Source: Blastocatellia bacterium (GTDB lineage Bacteria > Acidobacteriota > Blastocatellia > Pyrinomonadales > Pyrinomonadaceae). From it: a stretch of DNA of 64,000 nucleotides. Where the stretch lies: contig PMSM01000011.1 in NCBI GenBank assembly GCA_003168335.1, positions 18,546-82,545 of the forward strand, given 5' to 3'. The notes under the pieces are model-generated. The model did no database searches, had not been told where the DNA came from, and was given only the letters and a program-made list of their open reading frames with translations. Shown here piece after piece: positions 1 to 7,617 of this stretch; position 1 is the stretch's first letter; every line of letters starts with the position of its first letter. The translations under genes and the position numbers were made by a program.

Positions 1-708
1 CTGGCGTGGTTTGTATTCAAAGAGAACTTCGACCGCCGCATCGCCTGGGGGATGGCCGCGATCACGTGCGGTGGCCTGTTTCTCTCTTGGGCAGGCCGTT
101 TGGAAGTGGGCGCGCTTTGGGGCACTCTCGCGATTGGCGGAGCATGCCTCGCATGGGCGATTGATAATAATCTCACCAGAAAAGTCTCTGCGGGAGACCC
201 GGTCCAGATCGCTGCCGCAAAGGGTCTTGTCGCGGGCTCCGTAAATCTGACGATTGCGCTACTCGTCGGCACGTCTCTGCCGGCGCTTCGTACGGCGAGC
301 CTCGCGGCTCTGCTCGGTTTCTTTGGCTATGGCGTGAGTCTCACGCTGTTCGTACTAGCGCTTCGGCACATTGGCACCGCTAGAACCGGCGCGTACTTTT
401 CACTCGCGCCATTCGCGGGTGCGCTGATCTCTCTTTTGATCTTGCGCGATCATCTAACCTATCAATTTGTGATCGCTGCTGCTTTGATGGGAGTCGGTGT
501 TTGGTTGCACCTGACTGAGCGACATGCGCACAAGCATGAGCATGAAGTGATTGAGCACGATCATCGACACGTTCACGACGAACACCATCAGCACGAGCAT
601 GATGAGTTCGCGCCATTGGGCGAGACCCACAGCCATCCGCATCGTCATGAACGAATGGTGCATAGCCATCACCACTACCCAGACATACATCATCGACATG
701 CTCACTAG
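1..708 (+). CDS. EamA/DMT-family membrane transporter with His-rich tail (5' partial)
   Basis: The frame is open from the first base, so the true start lies upstream of the window. The visible part is a chain of hydrophobic helices with short basic loops, typical of the C-terminal half of EamA (drug/metabolite) permeases, with about six membrane segments ending near residue 175. The last 60 or so residues are extremely rich in His with Asp and Glu, a cytosolic metal-binding-type tail. His-rich tails are usual on metal carriers rather than on EamA proteins, and the next gene is a cation diffusion facilitator, so a link to divalent metal handling is plausible. The substrate cannot be read from sequence. 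The inner-membrane assignment is firm and the metal role is inference. Confidence 0.8.
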   Translation: MAWFVFKENFDRRIAWGMAAITCGGLFLSWAGRLEVGALWGTLAIGGACLAWAIDNNLTRKVSAGDPVQIAAAKGLVAGSVNLTIALLVGTSLPALRTASLAALLGFFGYGVSLTLFVLALRHIGTARTGAYFSLAPFAGALISLLILRDHLTYQFVIAAALMGVGVWLHLTERHAHKHEHEVIEHDHRHVHDEHHQHEHDEFAPLGETHSHPHRHERMVHSHHHYPDIHHRHAH

Positions 709-749
709 ATAGCATGAGCGTGTGAGTGTGGAGTAGGCAAATCTCAAAA

Positions 750-1187
750 ATGAACGCGGAAACAGTTCAAATAAGCAATCGAGCGAGTTTGGTCAGGCGA
801 GGACGCAGACTCGAATACTTCACTATTGCCTATAACAGCCTCGAAGGACTCATCGCACTCGTGGCTGGCTTAATGGCCGGTAGCATTGCGCTGGTCGGTT
901 TCGGTTTCGACAGCCTGATCGAAGTGACGTCCGGTTCGGCTCTACTTTGGCGGCTACACTTGGACGCGGACGAGGCAGAGCGGGAACGTGTCGAGGCAGT
1001 TACGCTGCGCATTGTCGGTGTCTTGTTCCTTCTGCTGGCCGCGTATGTTAGCTACGACTCGATCAAATCGTTGATAGGGCGCGAACAGCCGCGCGAGAGC
1101 ATCCCCGGTATCATCCTGGCTATCGCATCTCTATTCGTCATGCCATTACTCGTTCGCGCCAAAAGGAAGGTGGCCCGAGGCTGCGTG
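750..1187 (+). pseudogene. Cation diffusion facilitator transporter, 3' truncated
   Basis: The start is placed at 750; an upstream in-frame ATG at 726 would add eight unlikely residues. The N-terminal half matches the CDF fold: a membrane segment beginning near Tyr27, the glycine-rich second helix, then FGFDSLIEV with an Asp in the position used for metal binding, followed by two more hydrophobic helices. Family members usually have about 200 or more residues in this short class, but here similarity stops after KRKVARG at about 1184 and a stop follows at 1191-1193. The missing C-terminus and the abrupt appearance of an unrelated gene body show a deletion junction. The product is probably non-functional. 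Confidence 0.7.
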
Positions 1188-1687
1188 TCGTGAAGGATCC
1201 GTTTCGCACTGCCATGGCGGCGCGATCACTTCCTGATTCGTCAAGAGTTCGAGTTCTCCAGATCGGCGGCGCGATGACTGACACAATGGCGAAAAGAGCG
1301 CACAAGGAAATGTGCGCTAATAAACGCTATCGATGGCTCGGTGAGCAGTCGCGGTCACGCGTCCGCCAGATCCTTAAGGAGAGTTCTCTTTGTGTGCTCT
1401 CATCCCGGATGGAGGGAGGAGCAAACGTCTTGTCAGAAGCGATTGCAGCCTCCGTTCCGATTCTTGCTTCTCGTATCAATGGCAATGTCGGCATTCTCGG
1501 TGCCGATTATCCCGGTTATTTTGATGTCGGTGACACTGCTCAGCTCGCGCGACTATTGGCGCGCGCCGAGACTTTAACCGCTTTTCTTGCGGAACTAAAA
1601 ACAAGTGTCAACGGCTTGGCCCCACTCGTTGATCCCGCACGAGAGGAGCAAGCCTGGTCAGATTTGACCAGTGAATTATCCGGTTGA
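1184..1687 (+). pseudogene. senB: SenB-type selenosugar synthase / TIGR04348 glycosyltransferase, 3' fragment
   Basis: The readable frame begins with VKDPFRTAMAARSLP, an internal block of the SenB/TIGR04348 family of GT-B glycosyltransferases, and continues through LSSRMEGGANVLSEAIAAS, which contains the E-x7-E-type donor-binding region, to the normal C-terminus. The whole N-terminal acceptor domain is missing. The family makes selenosugar in selenoneine synthesis; some members are annotated only as glycosyltransferases. The upstream boundary coincides with the end of the cation diffusion facilitator fragment, in a different reading frame, so one deletion most simply explains both broken genes. 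A GTG or ATG could still allow translation from about 1190, but the fragment should be inactive. Confidence 0.65.
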
Positions 1688-1791
1688 TCCCGGTGGCAAT
1701 CGTGGCTTAGTGCTCGGCTATGCGAAGACAAAACTGGCTCACGAATAGCTGGCTGCTCTTGCTCATCCTCTGAAGAAGTCTCGTCTTCAAT

Positions 1792-2154
1792 TCAATGATC
1801 GGACGGGACACTTTTTAGGATATCGGAAATCTCCGGTGGTATCGGCAGAGAGTTTACCTCATAGAAGTTCTTGACCGTCCGCAATGCGGTCATACCGTAA
1901 GGCGCGTTCTGAAACTCCTTGTGCTGATGGATCGTCATAACGCCTGACGGCAGCATGGCTTCAATGCGTTTACCCAAGTCGTCTTGCCGGTGGGCGCGCA
2001 ATTCCGTGGCCTCGAACGCTTTCTCCATCACACTTAGAGTGTAGGAATTGGCATACTGCTGTTGACTCGCTCTCCCCATAATAATAAGAACCACGAGTGC
2101 GCCGACGAACAAACCGCCAAGGAAGATCAGAAGCTGCTTGACTCGACTCTTCAT
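1792..2154 (-). CDS. Small membrane-anchored protein of unknown function
   Basis: The 120-residue protein starts MKSRVKQLL and has one strong N-terminal membrane helix (residues 8-27), then a soluble, mostly helical domain of about 90 residues. The positive N-terminus before the helix predicts N-in, C-out topology. No catalytic motif is visible and I do not recognise a family. It stands alone between convergent or divergent neighbours. The reading frame has no competing alternative and ends cleanly, so it is likely to be real. Confidence 0.5.
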   Translation of the reverse strand: MKSRVKQLLIFLGGLFVGALVVLIIMGRASQQQYANSYTLSVMEKAFEATELRAHRQDDLGKRIEAMLPSGVMTIHQHKEFQNAPYGMTALRTVKNFYEVNSLPIPPEISDILKSVPSDH

Positions 2155-2347
2155 AATTCACTCTCCAGAGGGATTAGTGCTTCCCGCAAGGCTCTTGACC
2201 GTGGGCCGATTATCATACTCCAGTTGCGGCAACGCAGTAATAATTAGCGTAGAGAAGATTTCAACAAGTCCCACGTTGGCTTAGAGTCCTTCGTCGAACG
2301 TGTATAATATCGGCCCACAAGCCATCATTATCACGGAAAAGAAACCG

Positions 2348-2884
2348 ATGAGAGTTGATATGAGAATCGTTTCAGCAGCAGCCATTGTGCTACTACTGCT
2401 GAGTCTGGCGGACGCACGACAATCGCCGAAGCCGAGTTCGTTGGACGACTTGCGGTTTTTGATCGGCGAATGGGAAGGAGTTGGAGGAGGAGGTCGGGGC
2501 TCGGGAAAGGGCCTATTCAGTTTTGCGTTTGATCTGCAGAACAAGGTAATCGTACGAAGGAATTACGCTGAATATCCACCGACTGACGGCCGGCCAGCTG
2601 TCAGGCATGACGATCTGATCGTCATTTATCTCGACCGTGCCTCAAATCAAATCCTTGCGAATTATTTTGATAGCGAAGGTCAGCAGATTAACTATAAGGT
2701 GACGCCTTCGTCGGACCACGAAGCCGTGACTTTTCTCAGCGAGGCTTCTGCGTCCCAGCCTCGCTATCGACTTTCTTACAAGAAGCTCAAAGATGGAACG
2801 CTGAGCGGGAAATTCGAGATTGCACCTCCAGGGCAACTGGACGCATTCAAGACATACCTTGAATGGACGGCGCGCAAAAAATAA
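2348..2884 (+). CDS. Secreted DUF1579-like beta-barrel protein
   Basis: The chosen start (2348, with an alternative at 2360) gives a classic signal peptide: Met-Arg residues, a run of Ala, Val, Ile and Leu, and a cleavage site after ADA near residue 25. An upstream ATG at 2300 would bury the signal. The mature part begins LDDLRFLIGEWEG, the opening seen in small lipocalin-like or DUF1579-type barrels in which a W-x-G-type strand follows a short helix. Beta-strand alternation continues to the end. Such proteins are often annotated only as hypothetical. Sixteen bases separate it from the rhodanese gene, so the two may be co-transcribed. Confidence 0.6.
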   Translation: MRVDMRIVSAAAIVLLLLSLADARQSPKPSSLDDLRFLIGEWEGVGGGGRGSGKGLFSFAFDLQNKVIVRRNYAEYPPTDGRPAVRHDDLIVIYLDRASNQILANYFDSEGQQINYKVTPSSDHEAVTFLSEASASQPRYRLSYKKLKDGTLSGKFEIAPPGQLDAFKTYLEWTARKK

Positions 2885-2899
2885 GAAACGAGGGAACCA

Positions 2900-3238
2900 A
2901 TGGCAAAAACAATCTCAAGAGATGAATTGAAGCAGAAGCTTGATCGGAAAGACGCCTTTCTGTTGGTCGAGACTCTGCCGGCCACGTCCTACCACCACAA
3001 CCATCTGCCGGGAGCAATAAATCTACCGCCTGATAGTGTGACCACGATGGCTTCGCAGGTCTTACCCGATAAGGGTGCGGAGATCGTCGTTTACTGCGCC
3101 AGTCCTACTTGAAACGCTTCCGAGAACGCCGCCCGTGAATTGGCGGCGCTGGGATACACCAATGTGCGTGACTACGCTGAGGGTAAGCAGGGCTGGATTG
3201 ATGCCGGCCTACCAGTAGAGAGCGACCACAAACACTGA
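2900..3238 (+). CDS. Rhodanese-domain sulfurtransferase with an in-frame UGA (possible selenoprotein)
   Basis: Reading from ATG 2900, the protein follows a single rhodanese domain: DAFLLVETLP, HLPGAINLP (CH2A-like motif) and then VVYCAS with the catalytic Cys of the active loop. The frame meets TGA at 3110-3112, but the same frame continues directly with NASENAARELAALGYTNV and the conserved end of the family before a second stop at 3236-3238. No base is inserted or lost. In rhodanese relatives the position of the TGA is commonly Cys, six residues after the catalytic Cys. Two readings are possible: a TGC/TGT-to-TGA nonsense mutation, or a UGA read as selenocysteine. A stem-loop fitting the bacterial SECIS rules lies just downstream. 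The domain is certain; the decoding is not. Confidence 0.75.
3127..3148 (+). promoter_or_regulatory. Candidate bacterial SECIS stem-loop after the rhodanese UGA
   Basis: A perfect 7-bp stem (CGCCGCC with GGCGGCG) closes an 8-base loop, CGTGAATT. The loop begins 21 bases after the UGA, and G is the second loop base. Bacterial SECIS elements are known to need a short stem with a small apical loop carrying G in the first two positions, about 16-37 bases after the UGA. The element meets these rules, but GC-rich coding DNA produces such hairpins by chance, and selA, selB and selC are not in the window. Confidence 0.4.
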
Positions 3239-3274
3239 GAGCGCCAAATAAGGGTTTTCTTTAAATTCGACACA

Positions 3275-3781
3275 ATGGATCCGAATGCAGCCCTCAGTAC
3301 GTCCGCACAGATCGCAGTAGCCATCGCAGGCTTCGCTGCTGTTGTGGTCGCCGTCCGCAACGAATCCGTGCACAATTGGGGCCGGGTAGAAAAGTTTTGG
3401 CTTCGGCTATTGCTGGTCAATTCAATACTGCCGCTCACGTTCAGTATGGTCGGTCTGCTTTTCCTCGCGATTAGGCCCGTTTCGCCCGCGACATGGCGTT
3501 GGTGCAGTGGATTTGCTGCCTTATTCCTGTTCCCCTACGCCACAATGATATTCATAAACCTCCTTAGATTCGCTTCCGGACAATTGAAAGCTGCAGGCGG
3601 CGGCAGATTCACCAGCTCCGCTCTCTTCGCTCTATTAACGGCGGTGTGCCTGCTGCAGTTGTACAATGTCACGACGCTGGCTGCCTTCTGGCCTTACTTC
3701 GGTGCGATCGTTTCAATGCTTCTAGGGGCGATGTACCAGTTTGTGCGATTAATCCTAATCCCGCAGCAACCCGGCACCTAA
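3275..3781 (+). CDS. Four-helix integral membrane protein, unknown
   Basis: A 168-residue protein with four hydrophobic segments (about 10-27, 45-66, 75-97 and 116-155). It contains a conserved-looking charged patch, RNESVHNWGRVEKFW, between the first two helices. No enzyme motif is seen. Proteins of this layout occur as hypothetical genes in many environmental bacteria. It starts 36 bases after the rhodanese stop and may be transcribed with it. Confidence 0.5.
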   Translation: MDPNAALSTSAQIAVAIAGFAAVVVAVRNESVHNWGRVEKFWLRLLLVNSILPLTFSMVGLLFLAIRPVSPATWRWCSGFAALFLFPYATMIFINLLRFASGQLKAAGGGRFTSSALFALLTAVCLLQLYNVTTLAAFWPYFGAIVSMLLGAMYQFVRLILIPQQPGT

Positions 3782-3889
3782 CAAGGCTTGCAGACTGACG
3801 GCGGTATGTCGCTCATCAGAATTGAAGCACCTTCAAAACGGGGGAGGCTGCGAACGATTACCAGGTAATTCGCAAGCGGTTTTTCCATT

Positions 3890-3905
3890 TTGTACGTCTG
3901 TACAA
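3890..3905. promoter_or_regulatory. Operator-like palindrome before the Phd-type antitoxin
   Basis: TTGTACGTCTGTACAA is a perfect 6-4-6 inverted repeat lying 17 bases upstream of the antitoxin start and just before its ribosome binding site (GAGGTGAT). Toxin-antitoxin operons of the Phd/YefM type are usually autorepressed through such palindromes, so this is a likely operator. Confidence 0.5.
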
Positions 3906-3922
3906 TTATTTGAGGTGATCAT

Positions 3923-4327
3923 ATGAAATCGAAGGTTACGAGTACAGATGACCAAACTGCGGCGCTTCTACGAGTGGCCTCCTACTTGGGTCGACCTCAG
4001 AAGTTCATGGCGGTGGGAGACGCCCGAGCGGAGCTACGCCGCACCTTGGAGCTGGCTGCAAAGGGAAGCGTTGTTCTTACTACGCATGGAGAGCCGGAGG
4101 CGGCGGTCGTTCCTTTCACCGCATTAGAAGATATGCGACGCGCTCTGCTGCATCTGCTCGTTGAGGAAATGGGATCGAGCTTCGCGCGCTCTAAGGAACG
4201 CGCACGATCTCAACGAGGAGACGCTCCTGCGTCGAGCGAAGAAGAACTAGAAGCATTGGTCGGAGAAGCGGTGAAAAAGGCGCGGCGGCGTAACGGCAAA
4301 TCTTCTCGGAAGGTTGCGCGCGGGTAA
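3923..4327 (+). CDS. Phd/YefM-type antitoxin
   Basis: The 134-residue protein has a central Phd-like block: MAVGDARAELRRTLELAAKG, then VVLTTHGEPEAAVVPFTALE. This is the usual beta-hairpin and helix DNA-binding fold in which the antitoxin asks whether the target residue is to be edited as 'GEPxAAVV'. The C-terminal 50 residues are charged and probably disordered until they wrap the toxin. A good ribosome binding site (GAGGTGAT) precedes ATG 3923. The downstream PIN gene overlaps or abuts the end, as expected for a TA pair. The antitoxin appears intact although its partner is frameshifted. Confidence 0.75.
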   Translation: MKSKVTSTDDQTAALLRVASYLGRPQKFMAVGDARAELRRTLELAAKGSVVLTTHGEPEAAVVPFTALEDMRRALLHLLVEEMGSSFARSKERARSQRGDAPASSEEELEALVGEAVKKARRRNGKSSRKVARG

Positions 4328-4328
4328 C

Positions 4329-4867
4329 ATGCCTGCTAAGCCGACGAACGCCAGCGGTAACGATCTGCGGGTCGTTGTCGACGCGCAAATTGTTCTTGCA
4401 ATGTTTCTCACCCGGCGGGATCGTCCAGACGCGATTTCTCCAAAGCGCCAGCTGCTGAACCTCTTAGCTCTACCCACCTTTCATTGGCTGTGGACTCTGG
4501 AAATCATCAATGACTATGAGCGCGGCGCGGAAGCGGTTGAGGCTGACGAACGGATCATGCGGCGGGCTGAGTTTGATCGCGTCGGATTTCAACTATTCCT
4601 CGCAGCGTTGCAACTTGAGCCACCCGTCGTGTTTCAGTTAGTACGATGCGCAATGCTCGGCGTAGCATATCGCAAGCGCTGCGCGCTGCTGAGCGTGATC
4701 TTGACGATGCTGTTTATCTGGCCTGTGCGGTAGATGGCGAAGCTCACCTTCTTACAACGGAGGATTCGGATTTACGTTTGTTGGGAGATACTTATCAGGA
4801 CGTGCCTATCGTCAGTTGGCGCGAGCTTAAGGATGAATTGGCGAAGCGAGGATTGTTGGTTGGTTGA
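4329..4867 (+). pseudogene. PIN-domain toxin, frameshifted
   Basis: The first frame opens with DLRVVVDAQIVLAMFLTRRD, the N-terminal strand with the first acidic residue of a PIN nuclease, and runs to about 4640. The homologous continuation (ISQALRAAERDLDDAVYLACA, then HLLTTEDSDL, with the remaining acidic metal ligands) is in another frame up to 4867. The switch falls between about 4625 and 4655. A single indel would repair it, so this is a recent mutation or a sequencing error. An intact toxin would be an Mg-dependent RNase neutralised by the upstream antitoxin. Confidence 0.7.
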
Positions 4868-5029
4868 GCGACCGTGGGTGATGAATTTCCAAGGTCTCTG
4901 AGTGTGGGGAAAACTGTGTCGGTCTTGGATGGAAACAGGCGGTAATGGGTGCATACAAGCGCAAAGGCAACGGGCTGCGATCCGCGATAAATGTTAGTAA
5001 ATGTAGGCACAACGTAACAGGCGCGCTGT

Positions 5030-5094
5030 TAGGTTGCAGGTTTCATAACCCCTCGGTCGGCGGGTCGATCCCTCGCCGCTATCAGGCTTCTCTT
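5030..5094 (+). other. tRNA-Met-like 3' remnant, possible attachment site
   Basis: The segment resembles the anticodon loop (TTCATAA, giving CAT), variable region and T-arm of a tRNA-Met, ending with CGCCGCTATCA in place of a CCA-type end. The anticodon stem pairs badly, the T-loop has lost a base, and no D-arm or 5' acceptor strand precedes it, so it is not a working tRNA. Tyrosine integrases commonly use tRNA 3' halves as attachment sites, and an integrase gene with arm-type repeats lies just to the right. Weak but consistent evidence. Confidence 0.35.
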
Positions 5095-5236
5095 GCGTTC
5101 TTGCGAGCCGCTTTTTGAGTAGCGTTGTGTCGGACTTCACTATATGGCCGTAATTCTAAATTCCCTTTAATCTCATAGGTTGAGGGAGGGGCAAAGCCTA
5201 GCTAGGCATTAGACTATTGGTCCAGACCTGACGATT

Positions 5237-5393
5237 TGCCCATAAAGTAGAACGGCTGCCCATAAAATCAGTCTTCACCTTCACTTTATAGGCAAAGCCG
5301 GGTTTCTTTGAGAGCTTTCTGTGCGGCTTCAGCGTTCCATTTCTTAGCGCGTGGACATGCGTCGATCTATTGGCTCACGCCGGTATAGGCAAA
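5237..5393. repeat. Arm-type repeats beside the integrase
   Basis: TGCCCATAAAGT at 5237-5248 and TGCCCATAAAAT at 5257-5268 are direct repeats spaced exactly 20 bp. ACTTTATAGGCA at 5283-5294 is the inverse form, and a fourth partial copy (TATAGGCAAA) is at 5384-5393, immediately downstream of the integrase stop. Such short repeats with helical spacing next to an int gene look like arm-type binding sites of a lambda-like integrase or sites for its directionality factor. The rest of 4868-5423 holds only the tRNA-like remnant and no gene. Confidence 0.45.
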
Positions 5394-5423
5394 TCCATCC
5401 GAGTTGCCATTGGGTTCCCCTTT

Positions 5424-6560
5424 TTACCTTCGGCCGAAGAGCAAGGCTCCAACCTTTTCTGCGGCGTCTTTGCGCATTGAAGGCAGCACGTGTTGATAAG
5501 TGTCCATGGTGAAAGCTACGCTGGAGTGGCCAGCGGCTCTGCTTACGCTTTTTAGGTCGGCGCCCGAGAGAATGGATAACGTCACGAACGAGTGTCGTAG
5601 GCGATAAAGATTTATTGGTCCGTCGATTTTTGCCCGTTCCATGATTGGTTTGAGGTGTCTCAAGACTAGATCTCGAAAGCTGAGTGGCGTTCCGATCTTT
5701 GTGGCGAAGACGAAATTGTTGTTTTGGTACTTGTTGCCGAGACGCAGGCGGATTTCGGCTTGTGAAGTCTTGTGCGCTTTCAGGGCGCGCGCAACGGTCG
5801 TGTTGAAGTTAATCGTTCTGAGGCTTGATTGGGTTTTTACCTCTTCAATTTTCCAGCCGCCCCCTTTTGGCCACCAGATCGATTGGTGGATGGTGACTTC
5901 GCGTTTATGGAGGTCGAGTTCAGGCCATTGAAGGCCGAGATATTCTTCCGGCCGCGCACCAGTTGCGAGCGCAAACCAAAATACGATGCCGAGGCTATCG
6001 GTTCTGGCGGCTTTCATAAATCGTTCGGCTTCCTCGGGGCTGAATACGTCAATGGGTTTCTTTTTCCTGGGCGGTCGCCGGGTGGAGTGTGTAGGATTGA
6101 ATTCTATTAGGCGACTTAATACTGCTTGATTTAGAGCGTCTTGAATTAGACTGTGCGCGAATGAAACCGTTCTGGGAGATAGTCCCGCTTCTGATAGTTC
6201 GTTATAGACGCTTTGGATTCGTAGGACAGTTAGTTCAGATAGCTTGTCCTTCCCGAGGTACGGGCGGACATACTGCTTGAGTACGTATTCGTATCCTGCG
6301 TAGGTTCGTTCTTTTACGGTCTTCTTCTTGAATGCGACCAGCCAGTCGTTGAGATAATCCCCGAACGTTGGATCCTGGATCTTTGGTTTGTCGAGTGTGC
6401 CGAGGTCGCGCTTGGTTTCAATCTCACGCGCATACTTCAGTGCGTCTTTCTTTTTCCCGTTTATGAGTTTACTGTGACGTTTTCGTTTGCCGTTGTCGTT
6501 GCGGAGTACGGATATTCTCACCAACCATTTGTCGGTTCCGCGCGGGATGATTTCAGCCAT
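5424..6560 (-). CDS. Tyrosine-type site-specific integrase
   Basis: The 378-residue protein has three parts: an N-terminal arm-binding region with a basic strand pair (residues 1-55), a core-binding SAM-like domain (65-165), and a catalytic domain. The catalytic residues are visible: Arg203 in ATGARPEEY, Arg322 in LRHSFVT, His345 in AAGHSS and the nucleophile Tyr355 in DTYQHV. The HxxR position carries Tyr (Y319) in place of His, a tolerated variation. The length and order match phage and island integrases. Gene end, arm-type repeats and tRNA remnant follow each other, and an excisionase-like gene lies upstream, so this is an integration module. Confidence 0.92.
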   Translation of the reverse strand: MAEIIPRGTDKWLVRISVLRNDNGKRKRHSKLINGKKKDALKYAREIETKRDLGTLDKPKIQDPTFGDYLNDWLVAFKKKTVKERTYAGYEYVLKQYVRPYLGKDKLSELTVLRIQSVYNELSEAGLSPRTVSFAHSLIQDALNQAVLSRLIEFNPTHSTRRPPRKKKPIDVFSPEEAERFMKAARTDSLGIVFWFALATGARPEEYLGLQWPELDLHKREVTIHQSIWWPKGGGWKIEEVKTQSSLRTINFNTTVARALKAHKTSQAEIRLRLGNKYQNNNFVFATKIGTPLSFRDLVLRHLKPIMERAKIDGPINLYRLRHSFVTLSILSGADLKSVSRAAGHSSVAFTMDTYQHVLPSMRKDAAEKVGALLFGRR

Positions 6561-6617
6561 TAGTTTTTGCGAGTGGTTGTTATGGTTAAATGATGCGCCG
6601 TTTGTTGGCCGCTCTTT

Positions 6618-6959
6618 TTATGCGGCTTTTTGATTGGCGAGGCCTCCGGCGTCTATTACTTTTCTAATGGCAGCTCGATCAAATCTAATGCAGCGGCGGC
6701 TTAGTCTTACAGACGGTATTAGTTTTTGCTGGGCGAGGTTGTACACATGTTTTCTGGCGCACGAAATATTGTGCTTTGTGGAAACGTTTCGTCCCAGCAT
6801 TTTTGCGACTGCAACGGCATCTACGAGGTCTTCCTGTGTGGTGGCTTCGGGAATTCCATGTGCTCGCATCATTTCAGGCAGTTTTTCTTCGACCTTTTGA
6901 TCGACTATTCGATCAATCTCGGTCATGAGATTTGTGACAATGCTTTCTATTGCAGTCAT
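6618..6959 (-). CDS. Excisionase-like helix-turn-helix protein
   Basis: I start it at 6959 (MTAIESIVTNLM); the longer frame to 7067 adds 36 residues with no family character. Residues 1-45 are helical and acidic and could form a coiled coil; the C-terminal half (VAVAKMLGRNVS, then YNLAQQKLIPSVRLSRRCIRFDR) is a winged helix-turn-helix of the MerR/Xis class, ending in the typical basic wing. It precedes the integrase by 57 bases in the same direction and may control excision. Family assignment is by pattern only. Confidence 0.6.
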   Translation of the reverse strand: MTAIESIVTNLMTEIDRIVDQKVEEKLPEMMRAHGIPEATTQEDLVDAVAVAKMLGRNVSTKHNISCARKHVYNLAQQKLIPSVRLSRRCIRFDRAAIRKVIDAGGLANQKAA

Positions 6960-7171
6960 GTAAGTTTTGTCGCCGCGAAGGTTTTGTCTTGCGGTCGGTT
7001 CCTTTCTGGTCTTGAGGGCAAGGGCAATGGCCGGAGTAAGACGCCCGGCAACATGGGCTGAAAGCACTTGTTGTGCCGTTAACAGTTAACCGCTTTTCAT
7101 TTGGTTTTCGCGAGTTTTGAATGCGTCTACGTGGGATCGTTGACTTTAGGTCAACGGTTATAGGTGTGGGA

Positions 7172-7453
7172 CTACGGGACGGTTAGCGAAAGCGAATGGG
7201 ACAATTTCTTGTTTACATTAACGGGTTGGCTATTCTTATTGACGGTGAGGAGGTGAGCAGTAGTAGTACGGTCACTGAACAGAATTTCTAGAATTACTTG
7301 GAAGTTGGACTTTCGAAAGCGTTCGTCCTCGCGTCGCGCGAACTGGCATTTGGCGATGACTCGCTGCTTCTCATTGAACCGGGTTTGGAGAATGATCTCG
7401 GCGACCGTGTCGTAGCTATCACCAGCCGATACGGCGTTTGTTGAAACGGTCAT
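7172..7453 (-). CDS. Hypothetical small protein
   Basis: A 93-residue frame preceded by GGAGACC-like sequence eight bases before ATG. The composition is ordinary and there is no recognised motif. It lies in the same direction as the integrase and excisionase genes, so it may belong to the integrated element, but it could also be a chance frame. Confidence 0.3.
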   Translation of the reverse strand: MTVSTNAVSAGDSYDTVAEIILQTRFNEKQRVIAKCQFARREDERFRKSNFQVILEILFSDRTTTAHLLTVNKNSQPVNVNKKLSHSLSLTVP

Positions 7454-7617
7454 GGTGGAAACGGTCTCCTTTCGGCAAAATCGACGGCTTATGAAAGTGT
7501 TGGAGAGAACTCTTCAGGTTCACTGTGTTCAATCATCGTCAACGAAAGTTTTGTCGAATTGCTTTGCGAGGTAGAGAAGTAGGCGGAGAAGAATAAGCTT
7601 GCGTGGCGCGAAGATCA

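Noticed and set aside
380..747. Minus-strand frames opposite the His-rich tail
   Set aside because: They are shadows produced by the repeated CAT/CAC codons of the plus-strand gene.
5030..5094. A functional tRNA-Met gene
   Set aside because: No 5' acceptor strand or D-arm and poor anticodon stem; kept only as a remnant.
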